Assembly: GCA_046330415.1 (NCBI GenBank)
Contig: JAXLSW010000013.1
Span: 105,141-169,140 of the forward strand
Direction of reading: 5' to 3'
Length of the DNA stretch: 64,000 nucleotides
Origin: RHKX01 sp046330415
GTDB lineage: Bacteria > Actinomycetota > Thermoleophilia > Solirubrobacterales > 70-9
Positions 33,764 through 41,779 of the stretch are shown here, piece by piece (position 1 is the stretch's first letter; every line of letters begins with the position of its first letter). The translations under genes were made by a program, and so were the position numbers. The notes under the pieces are model-generated. The model was not told the origin of the DNA. It ran no database searches and worked only from the letters and a program-made list of their open reading frames with translations.

Positions 33764-35608
33764 ATGTCCCAGAGGCAGATGAGGCGGGCGCATGCTCGTT
33801 CGGCGAGGACCAACGAGCGGCGCGCGCGGCGCGCAGCGGCGGTGGCGGGCGTGGTACTCGGCGCCGGGGCGATCGGGGCGAGCAGCGCCGAGGCGGCGAC
33901 CTTCCAGGTGACGAACCTGAACGACACCGGCGCGGGCTCCCTGCGCCAGGCGATCGACGATTCCAACGCCGCCGCCGGCGCCGACACCATCACGTTCCAG
34001 AGCGGGCTCAGCGGCACCATCAACGTCGCCTCCGAGATGCACGCCAACGACGATCTGACGATCGACGGGCCGGGTCCGTCGGTGGTGACGCTCGACGGCG
34101 GCGACTCCACCTCGATCCTCAGGGTGGCGACCGGGTACACCACCGATCTGTCGGTGTCCGGGTTGACGTTGACGAACGGGCACACCACCTACGGCAACGG
34201 CGGCGCGATCTACGCGAAGGGTTCGCTGACGCTCGATGACGTCGTCGTCAGCAGCAGTTACGCCAAGAGCAGCGGCGGCGGCGCCTGGCTGGAGGGCAAC
34301 GACCTCATCGTCACCGACTCCCGCTTCTCGGGCAACGAAGCCGGGTACACCGGCGGCGGCTTCGGTGCCGACGGCTCCAGAAACGCCGGTCCCGGTCCGA
34401 TCACGATCACCGGGACCACCGTCACCGGCAACGAGTCGTCCTACAGCGGCGGTGGCATCGCTCTCTACGACAGCTATCACCAGGTGTCGATCGACACCTC
34501 GACCATCACCAACAACGAGATCACGAGCACCAGCACCACCAGCCAGCGGGACGGCGGCGGCATCTGGTTCGAGGACACCTACAGCGGCGCGACCACGGTG
34601 AGCAACTCGACGGTGAGTGGCAACTCCGGTGCCCGGGGCGGTGGCGGGGTCTCCTTCGGGGAGAACTTCTACGACACCGCGAACGTCGTGAACTCCACGG
34701 TCACCGGCAACGAGGCCGAGTATGGCGGCGGGATCCATTTCAACGACGACTACAACGCCCAGTTCGAGCTCGACAACTCGACGGTCACGGGCAACACGGC
34801 TGCCGACGGCGGTGGTGGGATCTGGCGCGGCTACGCCGTCTCCACCTACAGCCACCCCACATCGGCACTTGACGTGTCGAGCTCGGTGGTGAGCGCCAAC
34901 AGCTCGACCACCGGCGGTAACGACTTCGGCGTCAGCCCTGATGCAACCGGCGATCTGACGCTCGGGAACGTGCTTGCCGGCGACGTCAGCGGCGTCACCT
35001 ACACCGCGGATCCGGCCGGATCCAACATCATCGGCGCCGATCCGAAGCTCGGCCCGCTCGCCAACAACGGCGGCCCGACGCAGACGATGCTGCCCGATGC
35101 GGCGAGCCCGCTCGTCAACGCCGGCCTCGCCAACGGCCTGACGAAGGATCAGCGCGGCGAGGCGCGCACCATCGACTACCCCGGCGTGCCGAACTCCCAC
35201 GGCTCCGACGGCACCGACATCGGAGCCGCCGAGCTCGGGATCCCGGCGCCTCCCGACAACTCCGTCACCGATCCGTACCTCGAGATCGCGAGCCCGCAGG
35301 AGCAGGGCAAGAAGAAGGTGAAGGTGAAGGTCGTCGCCGGAGCCGGCGAGGACGTGACCGGCCAGGTCTGGGGCAAGATCTTCGTCGGCAAGGGCAACGC
35401 CGTGATGAAGACGGCGAAGGTCCCGGTCGCCAGCGGCCAGCGCGTCACGATCACGGTCAAGCCGAAGAAGAACAAGGCGACCAAGCGCATCCTCAAGGCA
35501 CTCGCCAACGGCCGTAAGGTCACCGCGAAGCTGAAGGGCAAGCTCGCCGACGCCGCCGGCAACGAGTACCAGAAGGACCTAGAGGCCGAGCTGGAGCCGA
35601 AGAAGTAG
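33764..35608 (+). CDS. Secreted right-handed beta-helix surface protein (CSLREA-like start)
   Basis: 614 residues; ATG at 33764 with GGAGG at 33755-33759. An N-terminal Arg-rich region and a signal helix (AAAVAGVVLGAGAIGASSAEAA) precede TFQVTNLNDTGAGSLRQAIDDSNA, the typical opening of secreted beta-helix proteins. About 15 parallel beta-helix turns follow with G-N-x-x-x-x-GGG(I/G) and STVTGN motifs, ending near QTMLPDAASPLVNAG. The last about 110 residues are a basic beta domain (GKKKVKVKVVAGAGEDVTG ... GNEYQKDLEAELEPKK). It is probably attached to the envelope. The ligand is unknown. Confidence 0.87.
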   Translation: MSQRQMRRAHARSARTNERRARRAAAVAGVVLGAGAIGASSAEAATFQVTNLNDTGAGSLRQAIDDSNAAAGADTITFQSGLSGTINVASEMHANDDLTIDGPGPSVVTLDGGDSTSILRVATGYTTDLSVSGLTLTNGHTTYGNGGAIYAKGSLTLDDVVVSSSYAKSSGGGAWLEGNDLIVTDSRFSGNEAGYTGGGFGADGSRNAGPGPITITGTTVTGNESSYSGGGIALYDSYHQVSIDTSTITNNEITSTSTTSQRDGGGIWFEDTYSGATTVSNSTVSGNSGARGGGGVSFGENFYDTANVVNSTVTGNEAEYGGGIHFNDDYNAQFELDNSTVTGNTAADGGGGIWRGYAVSTYSHPTSALDVSSSVVSANSSTTGGNDFGVSPDATGDLTLGNVLAGDVSGVTYTADPAGSNIIGADPKLGPLANNGGPTQTMLPDAASPLVNAGLANGLTKDQRGEARTIDYPGVPNSHGSDGTDIGAAELGIPAPPDNSVTDPYLEIASPQEQGKKKVKVKVVAGAGEDVTGQVWGKIFVGKGNAVMKTAKVPVASGQRVTITVKPKKNKATKRILKALANGRKVTAKLKGKLADAAGNEYQKDLEAELEPKK

Positions 35609-35660
35609 GCGGCTGCCGCCGCGGGGAGCTGGGCCCGCCGTGACAGCGTCCACCAGCCGC

Positions 35661-35835
35661 CGCGGGCGCACAAACCACGCTCTACGTGGTTTCCGCGCCC
35701 CGCGCTGGCACCGGAAGCGCTCACCAACCGACGCGGGGCGCACAAACCACGTCTGACGTGGTCGAGGCGCCCCCCGCCCGTGGGCCAGGGCGACGAGGGA
35801 GGGTCAGCCGCCTACCGGGGGCCGGCGCGCCGGCA
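35661..35835. repeat. Composite palindromic repeat, copy 1 (hairpins A and B plus right flank)
   Basis: Hairpin A (35661-35704): AAACCACG-ctcta-CGTGGTTT inside GC-rich outer arms. A spacer with CTGGCACCGGAAGCGCTCACC is followed by hairpin B (35731-35776): ACCACG-tctga-CGTGGT inside GACGCGGGGCGC-type arms. The right flank CCGCCCGTGGGCCAGGGC (35774-35791) and the GCCGGCGCGCCGGC palindrome (35821-35834) also match copy 3. It lies in the 380-base gap between the beta-helix gene and the nuclease gene, which holds no gene. Confidence 0.85.
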
Positions 35836-35848
35836 AACCCCGGTCCAG

Positions 35849-35993
35849 TTCCCCTTCGCTGCCTATCTCATGGACGCGGGGCGCACAAACCACGCTCTAC
35901 GTGGTTACCGCGCTCCGCGCTGGCAGCGGGAACGCTCATCAGCCGACGCGGGGCGCACAAACCACGTCTGACGTGGTCGAGGCGCCCCGCGTC
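35849..35993. repeat. Composite palindromic repeat, copy 2 (left flank plus hairpins A and B)
   Basis: The left flank CCCCTTCGCTGCCTAT is shared with copy 3. Hairpin A is at 35872-35919 and hairpin B at 35945-35993. In B, GACGCGGGGCGC (35945-35956) pairs perfectly with GCGCCCCGCGTC (35982-35993) around ACCACG/CGTGGT. The last arm overlaps the stop codon of the minus-strand nuclease gene, so the hairpin may also serve as its terminator. Confidence 0.87.
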
Positions 35994-36921
35994 AGGCGGC
36001 GAGGCGCTGGAGGCGAGCCTGCTCGTCCAGGAGGTGGCGGATCGTCCGCGCGCAGAGTTCCGGCTCCAGCACGATCTGCGCCCACCGGAGCCGATGCACT
36101 CGCCAGCCGGCGAGGGTCAGGTCCTGGTCCTTCTTCGCATCGGCCACCGAGGAGATCGGGTTGTCATGCAACTTGCTGTCGCATTCGATGATGAGCCGAT
36201 GTCGCGGCCAGGCGCTGTCGCACTCGTGCAGGTCGGAGAGACCATGGACGTCCACGGTCATGTCCGGAAGCGGGAGGTCCGCGTCCCGGCACAGCCGGTA
36301 CATCCGCCGCTCGAGGCCGCTCCGGGTGAACTCCGGAATCGGCTCCTCACCGATCAGCAGACCGCGAAGAAGGGGCGACCCTGGCTTTCCCGGGTAGCGC
36401 TCCATCAACGTGAGGCACTCGCTCACTTTCAACAACTCGCGGTCGCCGGCCTTCTTGATGGCGCGCTCGAGGTCGCCGGGGCAAGCGGAGGCGAGATCGA
36501 GAAGAACCCTGCTCATAGTCGTGCACGGAACCCCCTCGGTGACGGTGCGCTCATCGGGGGCCAACTTGGTTCGGTGAACGACCACACCCTTGCGCTGCCT
36601 CCTTCCCGAATGGCTTGGAACTGAGACGTGGATGGGGCCTGGGCGCGCCTTCAGGACCCGAAACTGGGCGGCCCCGCTGCGCACCGAAATGGAGGACTCC
36701 GGCCCGATTGCGACCGTGGCTGCGTACCGGTGGGCCCGAGGATCTCGTGGCATGTGTCCGAGCGCGAACACTCCGGTGTGGAGCCTGAGCAGGTGCCCGT
36801 TGGCGACTGCCATCTCGATCGCCCGCGGAGTGAACCCGATGTCGATCAACTGCGTGAACGTGATCACGCCGAACTGAGGAGCCGCTACCCGAGCCGCTTG
36901 TTGCCATCGCGGAAGGATCAT
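35992..36921 (-). CDS. AbiEi-like winged-helix / DUF559 (Vsr-like PD-(D/E)XK) nuclease protein
   Basis: 309 residues. The N-terminus (about 10-60) has FGVITFTQLIDIGFTPRAIEMAVANGHLLRLHTGVFALGH, the winged-helix of AbiEi-type antitoxins. The C-terminus (about 205-300) is a DUF559/Vsr-like nuclease: LHECDSAWPRHRLIIECDS (acid pattern of the fold), DAKKDQDLTLAGWRVHRLRW. The function is not established: such proteins occur widely in actinobacteria, sometimes as lone genes, and may be defence or DNA-repair nucleases. No AbiEii-type toxin gene is adjacent. The gene is enclosed by composite palindromic repeats on both sides and is slightly less GC-rich than its neighbours, which suggests acquisition. 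Confidence 0.8.
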   Translation of the reverse strand: MILPRWQQAARVAAPQFGVITFTQLIDIGFTPRAIEMAVANGHLLRLHTGVFALGHMPRDPRAHRYAATVAIGPESSISVRSGAAQFRVLKARPGPIHVSVPSHSGRRQRKGVVVHRTKLAPDERTVTEGVPCTTMSRVLLDLASACPGDLERAIKKAGDRELLKVSECLTLMERYPGKPGSPLLRGLLIGEEPIPEFTRSGLERRMYRLCRDADLPLPDMTVDVHGLSDLHECDSAWPRHRLIIECDSKLHDNPISSVADAKKDQDLTLAGWRVHRLRWAQIVLEPELCARTIRHLLDEQARLQRLAA

Positions 36922-37018
36922 CTCTTCAGCTTGAGCCTCTTCAGGTCACAGGTGGGAAGCGGAATGCAACAAATCGAGAGCAAAGGTGCGAAGAATCTCG
37001 GGAGTACGCGCGGGGTGT

Positions 37019-37217
37019 CACTCCCCTTCGCTGCCTATCCATGGATGCGGGGCGCACAAACCACGCTCTACGTGGTTTCCGCGCCCCGCGCTGGCACCGG
37101 AAGCGCTCACCAACCGACGCGGGCGCACAAACCACGCCTGACGTGGTCGAAGCGCCCCCGCCCGTGGGCCAGGGCAGCGAGGGAAGGTAAGCCGCCGGGA
37201 GCGGCCAGCGCGCCGGT
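37019..37217. repeat. Composite palindromic repeat, copy 3 (complete unit)
   Basis: The fullest copy, about 199 bases: left flank (37019-37046), hairpin A with GCGGGGCGC (37047-37055) pairing GCGCCCCGC (37081-37089) around AAACCACG/CGTGGTTT, spacer, hairpin B (37116-37161) and right flank (37158-37217). It lies about 100 bases upstream of the nuclease start, on its far side from copy 2, and runs up to the end of the sulfotransferase-fusion gene. Confidence 0.87.
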
Positions 37218-37238
37218 GAGCTCGGCCGTCTCCGCGCC

Positions 37239-39194
37239 CTACGCGCTGTCGGCCAGCGCCTCGTCCGGCAGGACGAACGTCAGGTTGATCGCGTCGCTTC
37301 CGTGCTCGGCGATCTCGGGGAAGCGCACGCCGGGCAGCGCGTGGACGGCGAAGATCTCCTGCACGAGGTCCTCGAACCGCAGGAAGGCGATCGTCTGGCC
37401 GGTCTCGATGTTGACCACCCAGACGCCACACTGCCGCTCCTCGAGCCGGCCGGTGAGCGGCAGCCCGCCGAAGGTCGACGACTCACGCACCTCCGACAAC
37501 CCGATGAACGCCAGCGGCCCGAGGAACGAGAGCCCGCGCGTGAAGCCCGGGAGCTGGGCGACCGTCTCGACCTTCCCGGTGTCGAGGTCGCAGACGCCGA
37601 TCGAGCCCTCGCCCGACTCCAGCACCCAGAGCCTGTCGCGGTACCAGCGCGGTGAGTGCGGCATGGAGAGGCCCGTGATCACCGGCTCCGACGACGGCAC
37701 GTCCATGATCTGCCCGCCGCGCGCCTTGTTCTCGCGCCAGCCGGCAGCCTCGTCGCTCGTCCCCAGCATCGACACGAACTTCACCTGGTCGTCGACCACC
37801 GCGAGCCCGTTCAGGTGGCAGCGGTCCTCGGCGGCGTACTTGGTGATGAAGGGCGGTCGCCAGCGCGGGACGAAGCTGTGGTCGGCGTCGAGCGTGCACA
37901 GGCACGAGAACCGTGTGTTGACGATCCACAGGTCGTCGGCGGCGTAGGCGATCTCGTGGATGCGGATGTCCCCGGTGTAGTGGGTCCGTCGCGGCACGAA
38001 GCAGGCGTCGTGCTTGCCGGGCGGCTGCAGCTTGTCGAGCAGGCTTGGGACGTTGTGGTACTCCCAGACCTGCGAGCGCGTGCCGACGGCCATCCTCCCG
38101 CCGCGGACGTCGATCCCCATCGGGCTCTCGAACTGCCGGAAGTGGGTGTTGACCCCGGCGCCGTCCTTGCGGATCGCCACCAGCTTCCCGGTCTGGTAGG
38201 TGCTGACCAGCAGCGAGCTCCCGAGCTGATCGAGGATGTCGACGAGGTTGGAGCTGTTGACGCTCCGCAGCGGCGACTCCGTCGGCGAGTTCGGGTCGAT
38301 CGGGCCCTTCTCCTTGGCCTTCGCCGCCGGGGGCTCGGCGATCAGCTCCCGCGCCCGCGCCGCGAGCTCGTCGGTCCCGGAGATCACCTGCCCGACCTCG
38401 GCCTCCCGCCGCCGCCAGGTCTCGGGAGCGCCGCGGCCGATCGTGTCGCCCATCGCATCGCTCCACTCGAGGCCGGTGAACTCGCAGAGCCGCCGCAGCT
38501 CCCCCTTGGGGTCGTTGCGGAGGGCGGCGAAGTCGACCACGCACCAGCGGTCCGGGGGAACCTTCTCGAGGTCACCGAGCAGGATGCGCATCGTCATCAC
38601 CCATTGCGAGACGCAGATCTCCGGGAGCGCCCTGCCGCTCAGCGCCCGCCACTCCGGGGTCAGCGGGTAGGACCACGGCGGACCATCCCAGTCCGGGAGG
38701 TCGGGGTAGGTGACGTGGCGTCCCGACTGCCAACCCTCGAGCATCCCGGCGAGGCTCTCGCGCGGGTCCCGGTACACGTAGACGAACATCGCCTGCGGGA
38801 AGACCCCGAGCAGGAACGGGATCCGCAGCGCGTTGGCCGGGGTGGCGTCGAGCAGCCGCAGGTCGGTCGCGTCCTCGGGTGGAGGTTCGCCGGCGGCGTT
38901 GCGCAGCCCCGCTGAGATCAGCGAGCGAAGCCTTGAGCCGGGCTCCTGCCCGAGCGCGTCGGTGGCCGTCAGGCGGTTGCTGTCCCAGCCGAGCGCGGCG
39001 GGGGAGAGGGCCGGCATCGCGTCGATGACCGGCCCGCCCTCGGGTCCCTCGGCGGTCCAGACGGAGGGGGAGCCGGCGAGGCCCTCGGCCAGAACCCGAG
39101 AGCCGGAGCTCGGCGGCGCGACGACGAAAAGCGGCTTCGCGAAGCGGTTGGGCGGCGCCTGGGGAAGCTCCTCGTCAGGCGTCTGCTCGCTCAT
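37239..39194 (-). CDS. Sulfotransferase-like domain fused to TIGR03032-family domain
   Basis: 651 residues. Residues 20-290 look like a PAPS-dependent sulfotransferase: P-loop PLFVVAPPSSGSRVLAEGL (5' phosphosulfate site) and MFVYVYRDPRESLAGMLEGWQ (3' phosphate site). Residues 310-650 match the TIGR03032 family of beta-propeller-like proteins (VSTYQTGKLVAIRKD, FESPMGIDVRGGRMAVGTR, NTRFSCLCTLD, FLGPLAFIGLSEVRESS). The family function is unknown, although it is often found near glycan or sulfation genes. The fusion suggests that the propeller recognises the sulfated product or acceptor. It is followed by a small membrane-protein gene. Confidence 0.82.
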   Translation of the reverse strand: MSEQTPDEELPQAPPNRFAKPLFVVAPPSSGSRVLAEGLAGSPSVWTAEGPEGGPVIDAMPALSPAALGWDSNRLTATDALGQEPGSRLRSLISAGLRNAAGEPPPEDATDLRLLDATPANALRIPFLLGVFPQAMFVYVYRDPRESLAGMLEGWQSGRHVTYPDLPDWDGPPWSYPLTPEWRALSGRALPEICVSQWVMTMRILLGDLEKVPPDRWCVVDFAALRNDPKGELRRLCEFTGLEWSDAMGDTIGRGAPETWRRREAEVGQVISGTDELAARARELIAEPPAAKAKEKGPIDPNSPTESPLRSVNSSNLVDILDQLGSSLLVSTYQTGKLVAIRKDGAGVNTHFRQFESPMGIDVRGGRMAVGTRSQVWEYHNVPSLLDKLQPPGKHDACFVPRRTHYTGDIRIHEIAYAADDLWIVNTRFSCLCTLDADHSFVPRWRPPFITKYAAEDRCHLNGLAVVDDQVKFVSMLGTSDEAAGWRENKARGGQIMDVPSSEPVITGLSMPHSPRWYRDRLWVLESGEGSIGVCDLDTGKVETVAQLPGFTRGLSFLGPLAFIGLSEVRESSTFGGLPLTGRLEERQCGVWVVNIETGQTIAFLRFEDLVQEIFAVHALPGVRFPEIAEHGSDAINLTFVLPDEALADSA

Positions 39195-39235
39195 ACGGCG
39201 GAGAGGTACCCCTGCTCAGGCCGGTCCGGAGGCGG

Positions 39236-39535
39236 CTAAGCCTGCCGGTCGCCGAGGCGCAGCGGGGGAGCGGCCGGAGTCGTCACCCGCGTCTTGCCCT
39301 CGTCGTCGGGGCAGGGGATCGGAACAGCGCCGGGAGAGTGCGGGCCGCGACGCGGGTTCGGGGGGCGGCGCGGCTGGCGCCGGAAGTGGTCGCGGCTGCT
39401 GCCGTCCTCGTCCTCGGCCGCCTCCACGGGGTCGGGCTCAGCCTTGACGGCATGCCAGATCAGCCACGCCGCGGCGAGCACCGGGATCTTCAGGATCAGG
39501 CCCATGAAGATGAACATCTCGAGGCCGACGTCCAT
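39236..39535 (-). CDS. Small membrane protein, unknown function
   Basis: 99 residues. Residues 5-28 form one membrane helix (LEMFIFMGLILKIPVLAAAWLIWHAV). The rest is a hydrophilic tail with EDEDGSSRDHF and many Pro/Arg. It has the same orientation as the genes on both sides. No family is recognised. The C-terminal tail is low complexity, so its exact end is less certain than its start. Confidence 0.55.
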   Translation of the reverse strand: MDVGLEMFIFMGLILKIPVLAAAWLIWHAVKAEPDPVEAAEDEDGSSRDHFRRQPRRPPNPRRGPHSPGAVPIPCPDDEGKTRVTTPAAPPLRLGDRQA

Positions 39536-39560
39536 GTACCGACCTCAGTCTAGAGGGCCG

Positions 39561-40055
39561 TCAAACGCGACCCTCGGCCCAGTCGATGAGCGCGTCGACG
39601 TGGACGTCGGTGAGACCGACGGCGGCGTCGGTCTGCACGAGCAGGGTCGGGTCGGCCCGGGTGGCCGCCCACTCGTGGCAGCTTGCGTCGAGCGAGTCGT
39701 CGATCCAGGCGAGGCGCCGTCCCTCCGCGTACTCCCCGATCGGACCGAGCTTCCAGTGGGCGCTGCCGAACCTCGCGGCGCCGCCGAAATGCAGCACCGG
39801 GAGCGTCGGCAGCCCGAGCAGCAGCAGCAGGTACTCGTTGGCCCGGTCCTCCCAGCCCGTGGCCCAGACCAGCTCGTAGTGGGGGAGCAGCCGCTGCAGC
39901 CGCGCCCCGGTCTCGAGCGCGATGCAGTGCGCCATGCCGTCGATCAGCTGGAACTTGCAAGGAGCGTTCTCGGCCGGCCCCTCGAAGCCGAAGAGGCTGA
40001 TGACGCCGTCGACGTCAACGGCGAGAACGGGCTTGGTTGAATCGGGATGCGACAC
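39561..40055 (-). CDS. HAD-like domain hydrolase
   Basis: 164 residues from a GTG at 40055. Motif I is VLAVDVDGVIS (D-x-D). The later VWATGWEDRANEYLLLLLG matches the T-G-W-E-x-x-A motif of a HAD subgroup in actinobacteria, and RLAWIDDSLD matches motif IV. The substrate is unknown. It is divergent from rpsL, whose promoter lies in the 100-base gap between the two. Confidence 0.82.
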   Translation of the reverse strand: MSHPDSTKPVLAVDVDGVISLFGFEGPAENAPCKFQLIDGMAHCIALETGARLQRLLPHYELVWATGWEDRANEYLLLLLGLPTLPVLHFGGAARFGSAHWKLGPIGEYAEGRRLAWIDDSLDASCHEWAATRADPTLLVQTDAAVGLTDVHVDALIDWAEGRV

Positions 40056-40116
40056 GGGCGCAAGCCTAGATACATGTGCCGTCGCGGCGGCCGGTCGGTG
40101 GCCGTCCGAGGTCGGT

Positions 40117-40146
40117 TTGCCACCGGCTTAGCTTGACCGCTACTAT
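40117..40146 (+). promoter_or_regulatory. rpsL promoter, probably producing a near-leaderless mRNA
   Basis: TTGCCA (40117-40122), an 18-base spacer and TACTAT (40141-40146). Transcription would start near 40153, while the GTG start of rpsL is at 40155 and no Shine-Dalgarno sequence precedes it. The bases after the -10 (CCCGCG) match those after the fusA and end-of-window promoters. Confidence 0.7.
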
Positions 40147-40154
40147 CCCGCGCC

Positions 40155-40550
40155 GTGCCGACCACCAGTCAGCTAGTCAGGAAGGGTCGAAAGACCCCGC
40201 GCAAGAAGGTCGCGACCCCCGGTCTGAAGTCCGGGCAGGGTCGCAAGGCCCGCATCGCGGCGCCCCAGCGGCGCGGCGTCTGCACGCGCGTTTACACCGC
40301 GACGCCCAAGAAGCCGAACTCCGCGCTTCGCAAGGTCGCCCGTGTCCGGCTGACGAACGGGATGGAGGTCACCTCCTACATCCCGGGTGAGGGCCACAAC
40401 CTCCAGGAGCACTCAGTGGTGCTCGTCCGCGGCGGTCGCGTCAAGGACCTCCCCGGTGTCCGCTACAAGGTCGTGCGGGGAACGCTCGACGCCTCCGGAG
40501 TCTCCGAGCGCAAGCAGTCCCGCTCCCAGTACGGCGTCAAGGCCTCCTAG
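40155..40550 (+). CDS. rpsL: 30S ribosomal protein S12
   Basis: 131 residues, GTG start. It has SQLVRKGRKTPRKK, RRGVCTRVYTATPKKPNSALRKVARVRLTNG (Lys43-equivalent PKKPNSALRK region, wild-type for streptomycin) and GGRVKDLPGVRYKVVRG (Lys88 region). An insertion of about 9 residues lies before RRGVC (KSGQGRKARIA-like), as in several Gram-positive S12 proteins. S12 is at the decoding site. rpsG follows after 8 bases. Confidence 0.98.
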   Translation: MPTTSQLVRKGRKTPRKKVATPGLKSGQGRKARIAAPQRRGVCTRVYTATPKKPNSALRKVARVRLTNGMEVTSYIPGEGHNLQEHSVVLVRGGRVKDLPGVRYKVVRGTLDASGVSERKQSRSQYGVKAS

Positions 40551-40558
40551 CTCTTCGC

Positions 40559-41026
40559 ATGCGTCGTAACCGCGCCACAACCCGCGTCGTCGCGCCCGAT
40601 TCGCGCTACCGCAACCGTCTCGTCCAGCAGGTCATCAACAAGGTGATGCTCGACGGCAAGAAGTCGACGGCCGAGCGGATCGTCTACGACGCCCTCGCCG
40701 TCGTCGGTGAGCGGACCGGCAAGACCCCGACCGACGTCCTCGACGACGCCATCCGCGAGCTCACCCCGGTCCTCGAGGTGAAGTCCCGCCGCGTCGGCGG
40801 CGCCACCTACCAGGTGCCCGTCGAGGTACCGCAGCGCCGCGCCCGCACCCTGGCGGTCCGCTGGCTCGTCCAGTTCGCCCGCAACCGCGGCGAGAAGTCG
40901 ATGTCGGAGCGCCTCGCGCGCGAGATCATGGACGCCAGCTCCCAGCAGGGCGGCGCCTACAAGCGCAAGGACGACATCTACCGCATGGCGCAGGCCAACA
41001 AGGCCTTCGCCCACTACCGCTGGTAA
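40559..41026 (+). CDS. rpsG: 30S ribosomal protein S7
   Basis: 155 residues, normal length. RRNRATTRVVAPDSRYRNRLVQQVINKVMLDGKK is the N-terminal 16S-binding helix. Further on come GGATYQVPVEVPQRRARTLAVRWLV and the C-terminal MAQANKAFAHYRW. S7 nucleates the 30S head. Unlike the classical str operon, fusA and tuf are not next; they start 4.3 kb downstream after a non-coding stretch and unrelated genes. Confidence 0.98.
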   Translation: MRRNRATTRVVAPDSRYRNRLVQQVINKVMLDGKKSTAERIVYDALAVVGERTGKTPTDVLDDAIRELTPVLEVKSRRVGGATYQVPVEVPQRRARTLAVRWLVQFARNRGEKSMSERLAREIMDASSQQGGAYKRKDDIYRMAQANKAFAHYRW

Positions 41027-41045
41027 TCCGGCGAGCGGACGCATA

Positions 41046-41076
41046 GCGCGGTTCAGCGGAACCGCGCGACGTCTTT
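41046..41076 (+). terminator. Terminator after rpsG
   Basis: GCGCGGTTC (41046-41054), loop AGCG, GAACCGCGC (41059-41067), then GACGTCTTT. It is 20 bases after rpsG. A further palindrome GGTTCCGCGGAACC lies at 41093-41106. Confidence 0.8.
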
Positions 41077-41130
41077 CCGGTATCTCATGGGGGCGGTTCC
41101 GCGGAACCTCCCGGCTCCCGGCCCCCGGGT

Positions 41131-41212
41131 CCAGCGGGGTGCCTGAGGCCGGTATGTCGGTCTCATGCTGCCCACTGAAGGGGCGGAGGCTCCGAAGCAC
41201 CAGGCTCCATGG
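41131..41212. repeat. Dispersed repeat family 2, copy a
   Basis: This about 80-base unit contains CCAGCGGGGTG, CCGGTATGTCGGTCTCATG and GGGGCGGAGGCTCCGAAGCACC. It matches 41599-41684 at most positions (shared CCAGCGGGGTG at the start, GAAGGGGCGG and CGAAGCACC near the end). It is in the gene-free stretch after rpsG. No coding role was seen. Confidence 0.7.
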
Positions 41213-41295
41213 CTGGGCGAAGGGCACCGAAGGGAGGACGGAAGCCCGCCGGTGGCTCGGCCCTGGCTCCGCAACGGCGGTCGCGCGCCCATGCT

Positions 41296-41567
41296 CCCCT
41301 CGTCAGCCCATCGCTGCGGAGCCCAGGCTGGAGGATGAACTCAGTCGGGGCGGTGCCACGCTCCTATCAAGTCACTCCGGCGATCCTCGGGCGATGAGGG
41401 GCGACACAACGGAACGAGGTCAGGCCGAGGCCGACAGCGGAACCGGGAGTCAGCCCCTCATCAGCCCGGGACCTATTCGCCGGGTCGGACATCACCGCCC
41501 GAACGGGCGGAGGGTGACACTGAGCGGAACCGCCCCCGAACGGGGCGGTTCGTGACGGAAGCGTCAC
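41296..41567. other. Structured non-coding segment: long inverted repeat and three consecutive hairpins
   Basis: No gene is supported from 41027 to about 41780. Inside it GATGAGGGGC (41393-41402) pairs with GCCCCTCATC (41453-41462). CCCCTCRTCAGCCC occurs twice (41296-41309, 41454-41467). Three stems follow in a row: CCGCCC-gaac-GGGCGG (41495-41510), GAACCGCCCC-cgaac-GGGGCGGTTC (41527-41551) and GTGAC-ggaagc-GTCAC (41552-41567). This could be a structured RNA, a mosaic of palindromic elements or a set of terminators. Confidence 0.6.
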
Positions 41568-41598
41568 CGGGGAAGGCGGGGAATGCCGGCCGCTGAGG

Positions 41599-41684
41599 CC
41601 AGCGGGGTGGTTGAGTGCGGCATTTCGTACTCAGGTTCCCGACTGGAAGGGGCGGGAGCTTCGAAGCACCTTCGGATCCCATGG
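41599..41684. repeat. Dispersed repeat family 2, copy b
   Basis: Second copy of the unit at 41131-41212, in the same orientation, about 470 bases downstream. CCAGCGGGGTGG, CGGCATTTCGTACTCAGG and GGAAGGGGCGGGAGCTTCGAAGCACC align with it. It directly precedes the remnant of a surface-protein C-terminus. Confidence 0.7.
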
Positions 41685-41779
41685 TCGCCTGGCGGGCCCG
41701 ACTCGCCTGGCGTCGGCGGTACTTCGCTTCGGTTTGCGTCGCACCGTCCACGCCGATCGCCGGGCAGCCCGACTGTTGA

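Noticed and set aside
35992..36921. A complete AbiE toxin-antitoxin pair
   Set aside because: Only an AbiEi-like winged helix is present, fused to a nuclease domain; no AbiEii nucleotidyltransferase gene is adjacent.
35661..37217. The palindromic repeats as a CRISPR array
   Set aside because: Units are 45-200 bases, irregularly spaced, with a whole gene between two copies and no uniform spacers.
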